From NCBI GenBank assembly GCA_949316495.1, contig OX439004.1, forward strand, positions 43,138,447 to 43,202,446: a DNA stretch of 64,000 nucleotides, given 5' to 3'. The position numbers were made by a program, and so were the translations under genes. Positions 36,201 to 48,673 of the stretch are shown here, piece by piece. The DNA is from Amphiduros pacificus (lineage: Eukaryota; Annelida; Polychaeta; Phyllodocida; Hesionidae). Each line of letters opens with the position of its first letter. The stretch's first letter is position 1. The notes below the pieces were generated by a model. The model was not told where the DNA came from and searched no databases. It saw only the letters and a program-made list of their open reading frames with translations.

Positions 36201-38255
36201 TCCTCCCGACTCTGCGTAGCGAGGTAGAGTCATATACTACCTCTGCCAATAGTGACATGAAATTGAGGCCATCTTCTCCGCAGGTCGTTTGCATAATCCA
36301 AAGACAACTGCACACTTGATAAACTCTTGCACAGGTGCACAAACAATGCACGCCTATTTCTCACTAAAAAATAATCAGCCTCAACCATACACGCGTTAAT
36401 GATTGCACGCATCTGACTGAGAAACTTCATGTGCATTGTTGTTTAACTCATTTTCTAACCGTAACACTGATACAAATGTTGTTACATTTAACATATTACT
36501 GGAGTGAGTGCTTTTTGGCTGCTAAAAAGTGGTATTAGTCTCCGGGAACTCACTCACACAGTTCTGACCTTTGTTTGCAGTGCCTGGTATAAACCCAGGA
36601 TCTGCTTAGAAGAAGTAGTCAGTTGCAGTAGATTGTTGTATTACCGAAAATCCGATGTTTCAGAAGTTGTGAATGATAAAATACATATAGCTAGGATAAC
36701 TTTATTTCAGGCCAAGCCGGAGGATACTTTGGACCTGAGTAAGATTCTTAATGATGATCTGGCCAAGACTGTAAACAAGCACCCGACCCGGTTTGTAGGT
36801 CTGGGCACTCTACCCATGCATGCGCCGGAGCTGGCCGTGCAGGAGATGAGGAGATGTAAGGAGCTAGGCTTCCCTGGAGTGCAGATTGGCTCCCATGTCA
36901 ATGACTGGAACCTTAACGCTCCCGAACTCTTCCCTGTGTATGAGGTAAATACTGCTAGATCATTGACAAATAAATTAAATTCAAAAATTGATCTGTGCCA
37001 ATGTTTTCATTCAGACATATATGTAAGGGAAGATGTGATATATTGAAATCGGGCTGATATAACAAGTAATTGTTGTACTCAGGCCGCAGAGGAGCTGGGG
37101 ATGGCATTGTTTGTACATCCCTGGGATATGCAGATGGATGGACGCATGCAGAAATATTGGTTGCCCTGGCTTGTTGGTAAGTTATCACACTTTACACACA
37201 CTTATCACACTGATAGTTAACGGTTCCTCCTGTGTATAGTTGCTCAGATGATATCTCATTAAAACTCAACATCTTATTAACTTACGATGATTCAAATAAC
37301 GGTATAAATCGGCATCCAGCCATTTTGATCATTCTAACAATCATATAAATGCATGAAAGACTTTTAGAGGAAAGAAAAAATCAATCACAAGGCTTAAACC
37401 TATTGTTGCTCAAATGAGTCATTAGAAGGAAAATAAGGAATAACACCAAGAATTGATCATACAAAGATGGATGTGAATATGTGATATTTCAGGGATGCCT
37501 GCGGAGACCGCCACTGCCATTTGTAGTATGATATTTGGCGGTGTCTTAGAAAAGTTCCCAAAACTTAAAGTTTGCTTTGCTCATGGAGGTGAGTTTCTGT
37601 AAAATAAATGGCCCACTGCTTGTGTATTTAGGAAAGAAAAACACATTGAAATATAAATAAGCATTTTGCTGCATTTTATTTTTCGAGGTGGGTCCTTTCC
37701 CTTCACCATTGGTCGCATAGAGCATGGATTTAACGTGCGGCCGGACCTCTGTTCTGTTGATAATAATATCAAACCCTCGACATACCTTGGAAAATTCTGG
37801 ACAGATTCTCTTGTACATGATGAATCGGCTCTCAAGTTTCTGGTTGACATCATAGGCAAGGTAAAGCGTATTATCTAACTGTAAATAACAGATGATCAAA
37901 CATTGTTTTTAACTTTTAATTAAAATCAAGAAAATGAATGGTATGGATCAATCAACATGAAGAAATAGCAAAATAAATATATTGGACAAAATCAATAATA
38001 TAAAAGTTTGAAAATGATTGAAAATTATACTGGCAAGAATTTAATGGGTGGCCAATATATATGTTTCAGGATCGTGTGATGCTGGGCAGTGATTACCCCT
38101 TTCCCTTGGGGGAGCATCACCCCGGGAAACTTATAGACTCAGTCACTCAGTTTGACGATTCTCTCAAAGACAAACTGCTCACTGCAAATGCGTGTGATTT
38201 TCTCTCACTGGATAGAGCAAAGTATGAGCCGCAGGCTGCCAATAATGCCACTTAA
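33213..38255 (+). CDS. ACMSD: 2-amino-3-carboxymuconate-6-semialdehyde decarboxylase, 8 exons, complete
   Basis: Exons: 33213-33269, 34016-34157, 35863-35912, 36711-36944, 37083-37176, 37493-37588, 37688-37860, 38070-38255. The total is 1032 nt and 343 residues (human 336). The sequence follows human ACMSD closely: MKIDIHSHILPEKWPDLQE, VTVQVLSTVPVMFSYW, VHPWDMQMDGRMQKYWLPWL, DYPFPLGE. Zinc ligands of this amidohydrolase-fold decarboxylase are present: His6 and His8 (HSH), His173 (VHPWD), His223 (FAHGG) and Asp290 (GSDYP). The enzyme removes CO2 from the tryptophan-kynurenine intermediate ACMS, drawing flux away from quinolinate and NAD synthesis; it is cytosolic. The first Met is chosen because the family begins MKIDIHSH. 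Oddity: intron 2 is filled by a minisatellite that starts inside the last 13 nt of exon 2 and copies its splice donor. A polyadenylation signal AATAAA lies at about 38966. Confidence 0.97.
34145..35693 (+). repeat. Splice-donor minisatellite in ACMSD intron 2
   Basis: Two adjoining arrays. About 31 units of 32 bp (34145 to about 35145) share the core ATGGACGCCACAGGTCAGTA. About 15 units of 36 bp follow, to 35693, sharing ATGGATGCCACAGGTCAGTA. The first 13 nt of the unit are the last 13 nt of exon 2, and the rest is the first 19 nt of the intron. Each unit therefore repeats the real 5' splice site ACAG|GTCAGT. From exon 2 the reading frame stays open to 34477. Without the array the intron would be roughly 160 bp. 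Confidence 0.95.
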
Positions 38256-39883
38256 ACCACTGAACTTGGAATGATCATCACGCTTTGTGGGGAAAACATA
38301 TTGAGAACGCCAACACCGAGGACAGTCAAGACTTGCTCATCTGCAGATAGAAATGTTTAGAGGGTTGAAATTGATAAACATATTTGAGTTCCAACCTTGT
38401 AGAAGTTAATTTCAGAGAACAAAAAGGCAACCACGAAAATAATTTAGCCTTACATATACAGGAGCAACAAGTACAAGTTACAACATACATTTTAAGCCAA
38501 CATACACCCCATTCCATTAAGTTAAAACAAATCTTACTTTAATATAAGTTACTGGTAAATACCATATCTCAGCAATGATATTTACTTAATGACGAAATCT
38601 TATCTGAATGGAGCAGGTCTTTTACTGTTTCCATCTCTTATAAACTTTTTAATGGTATCAGGGTCCATACCGGTACCCTTCTGTGACGGAGAGGGGTGAA
38701 GCTCAGCTAAAGCAGATTTCTTTAAAAAACAACAAAACTTTATGATAACCGGGTAGAGAAAATACCTTGTTACTTCATGATCCATTTCGTTTTTTTCTTA
38801 CATCCTTGTCATTACCAGCTTAAGATATATCATTTATATAATTTAAAGTTTAATTTTTGTTGCTTATATTTAAAATGTACTTTCAAAAATTAATGCATAT
38901 ATATAATCTCAAGAATTTGTCGTTATGGAACGGAAACATCTTCATACTCATATGTAATCTGCTGCAATAAATGTATTCTAGAAACACTTGTATTAATTAC
39001 AAATTAGTGTAAATATAGAATTATATAATTTCCTTATAGATGATACATCCTTAAACATACAGATAGGCAAAGATATAAGGACGTGTACACCTGAGTAAAA
39101 ACCTGGTTGTGGAATAATATTGAGAATGGCCTATCATGGGAAAACCTTGGCAATTTTATTTCCTCCCCAAGAATAATTGTCCAATTGCCCATCCCTTATT
39201 TGCATCCAACAGGAAATGCTTAAATGCATACTTTCTAGAATGCTATGTTTCTGTCCATAACTTGTTCTGAATGTTTTGTGGATTTTAATGTAGATTTTAA
39301 ACTATTTTTTATAGTCATATGACTAACCTTTCTCATTACAATGCGTGGTTTAAATTGCAAAAAAATAATTGTGAAGAAAACAGAGCTGCATATGATACTA
39401 TTACACAAGTACTACCCCACATTACAGGACTCTTCTCTCATATTAGTCCCTGTCATCATTGGTGAAAACGTGTGTCAAGATTGGCCACAAGTCATAGCTT
39501 TTCACAGATCAGGTATTGGACTAATTAATGAAAGAACGGAATATGTTTTGTTCAGCAAATCTAATGAGTGGACAGAGTTTAAGTCAGACACCTGATATTA
39601 CAGGTTATGACCTGATGTTGGTCAATTCTGGTTGGATGTTATTTTGGTGGACAAGACGAGTATTTATGACCCAGGAAATGTCAAGTTTGGAATGATATCT
39701 GATACAGGGCAATGATGGGAGAGAAAGTGAAGATTGAACAACTTGCAAAACTACTGGTATAATGCAGACTAATAAAGTTCCAAAGATATGTGGGTTAAAG
39801 ATATCCAAATCAACTCACTATGTATGGAACACAGACACCTTCAGGTAGTCAATAACCATTTGTAAAATTGTCGAGGTCAATTG

Positions 39884-40365
39884 AAACCCCCTTTATGTCT
39901 GATAAGATAAGTATTGAACCCCTTTATGTCTGATAAGATAATTACTGAACCCCCTTTGTGTCTGATAAGATAATTATTGAACCCCCTTTATGTCTGATAA
40001 GATAATTACTGAACCCTCTTCATGTCTGATTAGATAATTACTGCAACTCCCTTATGTCTGATTAGATAATTACTGAATCTCCCTTATGTCTGATAAGATA
40101 ATTACTGAACCCTCTTCGTGTCTGATAAGATAATTACTGAATCTCCCTTATGTCTGATAAGATAATTACTGAACCCTCTTCATGTCTGATTAGATAATTA
40201 CTGAATCTCCCTTATGTCTGATAAGATAATTACTGAACCCTCTTCGTGTCTGATTAGATAATTACTGAATCTCCCTTATGTCTGATAAGATAATTACTGA
40301 ACCCTCTTCGTGTCTGATTAGATAATCACTGAATCTCCCTTATGTCTGATTAGATAATAATTACT
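39884..40365. repeat. 32-bp minisatellite
   Basis: About 15 units with the core TCTGATAAGATAATTACTGA followed by ACCCTCTT, ATCTCCCTT or ACCCCCTTT variants. Variants alternate in the right half, indicating a two-unit higher-order period. It is not associated with an exon. Confidence 0.92.
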
Positions 40366-41946
40366 GATGCCAGATGAGTCCTTTAGGCATGACACTGAAA
40401 TGGTCATGTAATTTGTGCTGTGTGAGTTTGAATGATTCCATGAGTTCCTCACTCCATGTGACTTTGTCTCTGGATTGGAGACTTGCTAAAGCCTAATCCA
40501 ATGGGTATATGTACTTTGAGTAAACGTGTAGTACCCTACTCAACACCTTGTATGCATGCTTCCATGGATGAGCGGAGACCAAGAACTGTGGAGGGTGGAT
40601 CAAAAATAGAAAGGGCTGTTATTCTGTGTGGACTGGCATGGATAGACCCAGCAGACCAGATACATCCGGCCACAGTGGTAGAGGCTGGAAAAAACTATAG
40701 CTTTTGGGTCTTTGGTTAAAAGTATAGTCATATATGAGATCCATGAACAACTGACATTGCATTTAGGATTCTCTCAAGGATCTCTAGGTTCAACAATGAT
40801 TTTGGGTGAATAAGGCTGACTTGGAGAGGAACTGAAGACATGAGGTTGGTCTGGTAACATGATAATATGATCCACTGCACTGACTGGTCGTTCTGGTGCT
40901 CATTCAAGCTGTAAATTTATAAGCAGATTTGAGGTTATGTCAGTGTGTGGCTCCATGGGCCGGATCACCTTCAACTTGTGCTGTCAGGTTAATGTAGTCA
41001 CCTGGTCAATGTACAGTTTGGGGAGGGGTGTAGGGGGAGCAATCTGTATGCTTGTGTTCTTCTGACTGATGCAGGGAGAGTTGGTGACATCGTGATAGTT
41101 GATGTTCTTTATTGACACTTTGATTTTCGCCAGGGGAGTACCAATGTGATAGTGTTTTTGGAAAGGCAACCCTCAGATCACATCTGTGGCATTTAAGTTG
41201 TTTGTCCCTTTTACTTTCAATGTGCACTCCTCCAACTACATCCAGTGCTGTACCACCATCTGCTTCACGTGCCAGCTGAGTAATGGGATGAAGGGGGACA
41301 TGAATATCACCAGCCACAGGTGCTTTAATCAGGTGTGTGGTGCCATCTGTGGCAAGTGCCACGCTCATTTAGTTCTGGCCATAGAATACTGACAAGGATG
41401 GGGAATCTACTCTGGCATCTAAGTGGAGAGGAATTGTTTCGTTTTAAAAAAGTCCACTTCCATTCACATGTGTTTGAAACCAAAAGATGGAGACTTTGTT
41501 TTTTTATTTTCCTCAGAGATATTACGAATTAGAAGTATCAAATCAATGAGTACCAACTGTTTAGTTTTAATATGTGGGTTTATCTGCCATCACAAAATTG
41601 AAGAATGCTGCTTTTTGATGAGTTGAACAAAGACCAATACTAGGAACTGCCCAGGCAGCTTGCATTATATAATGGCACTGGGGCTCCAAATTATCAGATT
41701 AGATAAGCAATAAAATTGGATATTCACTGAATCTCCGTGATATATGGTCAGATTATCAATGAACTCTGTTATCTCATATCATATTCAATGGATCGCCCTG
41801 TATAGCATACTATAGCAATGATCAAATATTGAATGGTAAAGCTGAAATGATAAAATCAGTACTTGTTAGTTTGTAATATGAATTAGCTAGCAAATCTCCA
41901 GATTTCATTTATCAGTAGAGACTATGATCTATATGCTACTCATTAA

Positions 41947-42460
41947 AGCTTTCTTGAAATCACAGACAATTTACATGGATTTGGTGTGTGTTTCAAGAAA
42001 CTGTGATATAAACAAGCTATCTCGCTGAAATCACCCAGAATACACCTGCCATGATGACTGTATTTTGCTGTAAGTGCCAAGTACTGTAGTACTCTTGTGA
42101 CCACTAAAGGTCACCTGTGTACAAGCATATGAGGGCTGTTGTGGTATGTAAGGGTGGTAGGCCTGTATCATAAGACAAACACCAATGAATTCACAGGCCT
42201 CAGTCAGCCACATCACTCGTGTCCCAATCTGAAGGTGCACCATTGTTAGCAAACCTCTTCTTTGCACAAGATCACTGGTCAGCTAAAGAAATTTGTGGAG
42301 AAGTGTTGGATTTTAGCAGAAGACTCATCTCCTCTCAAAAGGCACAGAACTTTGTGAAGGGGAAATATGATGGGTAATACCATTTGTTGGCCAAGGCAAG
42401 GGCATAAACATTTATAAAATGTATGGAGAAAGTGCCTGAAAAACTGATATTATAAAAGCT
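41947..42460. mobile_element. MITE with TTAA flank, copy 2 (diverged)
   Basis: Aligns along its length with 5761-6327. Shared marks are AAACTGTGAT, CAAGCTATCTC, GTGCCAAGTACTG, GCACAAGATCACTGGTCAGC and AGCAGAAGACTCAT. The left end is TTAA-AGCTTTC, and the right end is degraded near AAAGCTTTG. It is older or more mutated than copy 1. Confidence 0.65.
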
Positions 42461-42772
42461 TTGAAGGACACAACAAAACTTAAGATTTTTTAACAAATGT
42501 ACATAATGCATAGGCATCTCGTCACTTGTTTAAGTCAGTAATATAGTAAAATAAAGATATTTATCATATTTTTCATATATTATATTTATTTGACGAAATT
42601 AATTAATCCTGTATACAGTGAAAGACTTACAAAATCTGATAAATGATAACTGTATGTACACCTCATATATAATTTCATAACTGTGTACATGTTTCTTGTT
42701 TCTATTTTATACATATATCATCTCATTTTTTACATTTGGTTACTTCTTTTCTTATAATAAAATATACATTTG

Positions 42773-42811
42773 TGACCTTTCACCTTTGACCTATCACCTT
42801 GCAAATGACCT
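42773..42811. promoter_or_regulatory. Row of nuclear-receptor half-sites (DR1 spacing)
   Basis: TGACCT (42773), TCACCT (42780), TGACCT (42787) and TCACCT (42794) follow each other with exactly one base between, and a further TGACCT is at 42806. Read on the minus strand these are AGGTCA/AGGTGA direct repeats spaced by 1, the consensus for HNF4 and PPAR-RXR type receptors. It could equally be a short degenerate 7-bp repeat; no function is shown. Confidence 0.4.
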
Positions 42812-43121
42812 CTAAGCACTGAATGTGACCTATAAACATACAAAATTATTAAACTGCTTCATTACAGAATCAACTGTCATAATCATTTGCTGATTTTGCT
42901 GTTGCAGCTGATGGTTTTTATTTTTAATAAATGGTCCAATATAGTGTGCATTCTTTGTAATAATGAAACAGGTTTGTTTGAACAGAAAACAGTTTTTTGT
43001 TTAATAATCTATTTGTTACAAATTTCTCCTTTTTATCCTTCAGTGTTTGCTTGCAAGACTCGCGTGTAAAGGATCTCTATCTCAGTAGTTATGAAATAAA
43101 CTTTATGGGAAGGGAAGATTA

Positions 43122-43645
43122 ACTGATGTATACAAGTTACAGAAAGGAGGATTAAAGCTTGCATAAATGCTACCAAAGAGGATTAACAGTTGTATATAAG
43201 CTAACAGGGAGGATTATCTGATGTATATAACCTACCAGAGAGGAGATTTATCTGATGTATACAAGCTACCAGAGAGGAGGATTAACTTATGTATGTTACC
43301 AGAGAGGAGGATTAGCTTATGTATGTGTTACCAGAGAGGAGGATTAACTTATGTATGTGTTACCAGAGAGGAGGTTTATATGATGTATATAAGCTACCAG
43401 AGAGGAGGATTAACTTATGTATGTGTTACCAGATAGGAGGTTTATCTGATGTATAAAAGCTACCAGAGAGGATTAACTTATGTATGTGTTACCAGAGAGG
43501 AGGTTTATATGATGTATATAAGCTACCAGAGAGGAGGATTAACTTATGTATGTGTTACCAGATAGGAGGTTTATCTGATGTATAAAAGCTTCCAGAGAGG
43601 AGGATTAACTTATGTATGTGTTACCAGAGAGGAGGTTTATCTGAT
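43122..43645. repeat. Minisatellite of about 28-35 bp units
   Basis: About 16 units built from TACCAGAGAGGAGG followed by ATTAACTTATGTATGTGT or TTTATCTGATGTATATAAGC. Two unit types alternate. No exon is nearby. Confidence 0.9.
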
Positions 43646-45744
43646 GCAAAGTTTATTTGGTGGTGTGAAGGGTAAACATGTCATCTCATTATACTCACCT
43701 TAAAGTGATTATATAATAAATATGTTGGTTATTCTTATCATATATAAAATGCTAGAGTTTTGGCATGTACTTCAGCAAACAATTATTGAGCACCAAGTGT
43801 AATCAGTCAACATGATTGGTAATTTTCAGAAAAATTAATGAGGGCATGGAAAATTGACAAAAAACAATTTTGTCATGTTAATCCCAAGCTACGTGATTTC
43901 CCTCACATTGTGATCACATCTAAATGCAAATGTGCAAAACAGCACCACAGTATGTACTGGAAGACAACACAACATTCAACCTGTCTACTTATGCTTTGCT
44001 GGCTGGAGGCAATATTTAATAACTGAAAATGAATGTTAAGGTAAACAATTTTAAGCTTTTTTAAATGCCTATTTCAAAATTTGTTCCACATATATTTATA
44101 GAAGTGGGTTTCAAAACAATGGTATTTGAGACTTGTTGCAGCACTAAAGGTCCAATGTCTGTACTTTGTAATTTGGTACTGATTAGTAATCCATATTAAC
44201 ACTTTATATTAAGGCTCGGAGAAGGCACAACTATATATATTGATATATTTATATATATATTGCATATTAGACTATGCTCCCCATTCAACCTCTTTGAATA
44301 ACCATTACGCTTTATGAATGCCCTGAATAAAGAATTTGATCAATTGCTACATGACCACAAAGAACACTCAGAAATGACCTGCCAAGATACAGTATACAAA
44401 GTATGGACCTTGTGTAAACTTCTGTCCAGTTGAGGCACTGAAAGTTGCATTCTATAGAATCTATTGCATTGTTAGATTATGTACAGACTCAAGTCGTTGG
44501 CAACCTTAATCTCTGTAGAAATGCTCAGGACAACTGACATTGTCATATATATATTTATAGAGAGAGAGAGAATCTGTCATGGTCTATCAACAAATACACA
44601 ATTACTATGTTATTCATGTACTAACATTTCTAGAAGTGTACAAAATGTAATCTTTTGTTTGATTCCAGCTTCTGAAAGTCTATTTTATCTTTATGCAGTT
44701 CATAAAGAGTCTTAAAATATTACAAACTACCAAATATATCAAGATGCAATGTTTACTACATGCATATATACTGTTATGTTAATTTCTCATATACTCCTGT
44801 GTTTATATTCACAAATTTTATACCCTTGTACCAGGTATTTTCATGGACTTTGACAATATTTATCATTGACTTGCAAACCTCATATCTGTCTTCATATATA
44901 CATTTGTGCATTCATATCTTTACATAATCATAAATTTACATCACATTTGTCAATGATTTCAGTGAATTCTATACATTATGACTTTTTACAGAGGCACGTA
45001 TTTGTGCAAATATTTAACATCTGATAAGGTATCTCAGTGTTGGATAAGGAGGCCATAGGTATCATTGTACCAAATATCATTCCAGATATGTCTAAAAATC
45101 TACATATATTTAAGTGTAGCACACATCGGACATCTAGTTATGAACCAATTTCAGGCTTTCTGTCAAATGAAGTGTCATTTAGCATACAATGTAACAGCAA
45201 CAACATTTTTCTCATTTTCAAATGGAAAACTCTCAACATTCACAATTTGACACAAGTAATCTCATGCGAATATCTAGGACTTATACATCAGCAATATGAT
45301 GTCATTCTTCCTCTTCATCTTTCATATCTTAACTACACATCTTGCATGAAGGAGACCACAGGCTTAATCACTTTCTAATTTACTACATGATCTGGACAAC
45401 TTTAGTGGTTTAAACATAGATATGTAATTTGGAACATTAATGAACTGACAAAATATTCAAGATCAATAAATTGGAATGATTTTCTATAATATTTTGGACT
45501 AGAAACCAAAACAGGCTTACATGCAGAAGTTCATAAATGTTTTCACCAATCACATTACATTGAAAAGGGATATGTAATTTTCAACAATAATGAAATGAAA
45601 AACATAAAAAATGAGGAAAATTAGGCATTGCTCAGCCAAGTACATATCACCAATCGCAAATGTGAAGATCATTTTATCATATAAAAATCAAGATAAGCAC
45701 ACAGCAGCACCTTAATTTCTGGTCACAGGCCTAAGTCATCAAAT

Positions 45745-46075
45745 CATGTTACACTGACCTGCCTCTGATAATTGCAATCTGGCCTCATTAAATCGTGTGA
45801 TAAAGACATGCATCTGATAACTGCAATCTGGCCTCATTAAATCATGTTACACAGACCTGATAACTGCAATCTGGTCTCATTAAATCGTGTGATAAAGACA
45901 TGCATCTGATACCTGCAATCTGGCCTCATTAAATCATGTGATAAAGACCTGCATCTGATAACTGCAATCTGGCCTCATTAAATCACATTACACAGACATA
46001 CAAAGACCTGCATCTGATAACTGCAATCTGGTCTCATAAAATCATGTTACACAGACCTGCATCTGATAGTTGCAA
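45745..46075. repeat. Minisatellite of about 45-60 bp units
   Basis: About six units with the core CTGATAACTGCAATCTGGCC followed by TCATTAAATC and either GTTACACAGACCTGCAT or GTGATAAAGACATGCAT. Confidence 0.88.
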
Positions 46076-48673
46076 TCAATCACATCATTCATAATCCAGG
46101 AATGCTGCAGAAACACTAAAGCTTGGGGTCAACTCAAAGGGTTTTAATAAGTTAAAATGTCATAATTTCATTATGTTTGTTTAAAATATAGAATCTTCAT
46201 TAAACAACCCCTATCACAAGAGAAGCATCTTGTATCACAGGCACATGCATTGTGATGTATGGAAATAGTTCTTGCTGCTGAGTCCATCAAATTATTATTA
46301 TCTTTCAAAGCAAAATATATGAAAGGAATTTCCCCTTTCAAACTTTACCAATAAAAATCTCCCAAAATTGATGTATTTTCTATTATGGAACTCTTTTCTA
46401 TTATAATGCAACAGTATTTCCATCACTGTATATAAGTTACACATGTGTCTGTGAGAGCATGGCAAAGTTGGCCAGAGTATAGAGTGGTCATCATCACACA
46501 ATATGGGATGAGAGAGTATCACAAACACGCAAGAAACCCCACAGCTACAACAATAATAACAGGCTCAAAAACACCTCGGCTACACTCCTGGCTAGCACTG
46601 AACACTTCATCACAAAGCATTTTGGTATGTCAGGATTTACTGCACACAGCAAACTATTTACAAACCATACCAGTCACATTCTCATGCACTGCGAAATATC
46701 CTGCTTTTGAAGTACAAGTTTGAAGTTCATATGAAATGTTTAAAGATATCAACTATTTTACACAGGTATGTCTTCTCAAGTAATGTGTTACTTTATCTTA
46801 GTTATTCCATCTAGATTTGAGCAGTGTTTTATCAATATAGAATTTAGCTAGATAATGTAAAGGTGGTTAAAAACTATTTAATATTAATTTTGATGGCAGC
46901 GAACACAAAATTGATTCACAACTTACTTAATGTTTCTTGTAACATTATTAATTTTACCTTCTAAATAACATATCATAAAATAACATTTCAATATCAACAA
47001 CAGTTTGAGACAGGTTATCCGTAAACAATCTTAGTACAATAACATACCAATGAATGAAGGAATCACAAGGAATCAAAATATTCTCACATTCATATCAATT
47101 ACCCTCAATTCATTTTCAAAGAAAAAAAAAGAAAAGCAGCTTTAACATCTTCCTTAATTACATACATGATAAATTTGTACACTCTTTAATCAACATTGAT
47201 GTAATATGCAAATTCAAATTGATAGATTTCTCTATTTTCAATCTCTTTAAGATGATTGATGCATAATATTCCTGAGGTTAATGATGCATTCATTTAAGCA
47301 TGCTTATGTCAGTCTGGTATTTGCATATTGGACTTATTAAGATATGTATGTAACCAGGATGTACATTCATATATTCAGGAATATATCTGCATATGATAAT
47401 ATATACAGCATCATGCCTATAAATGTGTTCTGTTCATACATTCATACATTGTGAAATACCATTTTTTTAAAGGAATTTATGTCCAGCTTAATGAATATCA
47501 CTTTATCATCATAATGCATTAACAAACTCTTGTACTCTTTTACACTCTGATATACAAGTTGACCGAGTTCACAGCACATTTTCAGAGGTCTGTCTTTGGA
47601 AATGTTCTCTCATCATTCATGTCATTTCATGTGTATCAAATTTTAAAGGATATTCTTTGATAGTCCTTTATAATATATGTTATAATATCTTTATTAAATT
47701 AGTTCCCTCATATTATTATATGCATTTCATCGGTAAATAATATCATCATATATATATCATTGCTAAAACTGACCCAAATCTTCATGATTCTCAATGAATG
47801 TATATGTCAGCCATTATCAACATGTCCATGATTAAACCAAAAATATAATGCAAACTTCAAGGCTTGAGAGAAAATGACAGGGACATATGCAGCAGAATAA
47901 ATTAAAGGCAAATCTTTATAAACTTTTGAATACCGGAAACAACTATCAAAATATATCTTAATTTGTATAAATAGATGATCACTTATTTGTCAAGTTAATC
48001 AATGCTCGTTTTGAATTACTTTGACTGCCTATATTTAACATAAGCAATAGTTTCAGGAATGTTTACAAAGCAGTTCTAACAATTTCTAAAATATTCTACA
48101 ATCACTTAAAGGTGCAATGTGCAGAATAGAGAATTAATGGAATGTTTGCTTAATTCTACATGGAATAATCAAATTTACCCTTGTTCTCACTGCTGTCCTA
48201 TACTTCACAATTCAAATGCACCAATTCTGTTTACTGAAATGGCATTTGGGTTCCTCAATTGGCTATACTATTATTTATCTTATAAATGTTTGGACTGCTC
48301 AGTCATGAGAAGTGTTAATTTGTTTCTCATGCTTGCTTTGTGGTGCTATATAGATGGTGCACCTGGGATTAGTCTCAACACTTCCCTATTATACATAATC
48401 AGAAGTTATCATCCATGGTGTACAGATTCAAGTGGAATTTTCTGGGCTTTCTAGCTCACCATAAGCTTGTCAGACTTCCCCAGCCTAATTCAAGCCAAAT
48501 CTACCTTTCCATGTCGGGAGAAATGTAGAAATAGGAAACTTGGGTTCCAATGAATCAATCAGGATTCCACTTTACAAAACTTTGTGGACATAATAATCTT
48601 AAGATGTGGGGTTAATGAATTCATAAAACTACTAATCCAGATCACCGGATATGAGTTCAACATGGAAACAGTT

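Larger units (their letters stand above)
38256..48673. other. Intergenic region between ACMSD and the RhoGAP gene
   Basis: No supported gene. It holds the ACMSD 3' flank with AATAAA at about 38966, three minisatellites (39884-40365, 43122-43645, 45745-46075), a TTAA-flanked MITE copy (41947-42460), and a cluster of TGACCT half-sites (42773-42811). The stretch 40480-41400 is GC-richer and coding-like in patches on both strands, but no family could be named. The part nearest 48673 probably includes the minus-strand 3' UTR of the RhoGAP gene. Confidence 0.5.

Noticed and set aside
40480-41400. Coding-like patches on both strands (for example RAVILCGLAWIDPADQIHPA and a 120-codon minus-strand frame)
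   Set aside because: No family recognised and no coherent exon chain. It may be a decayed element of some kind, but the evidence is too weak to name one.
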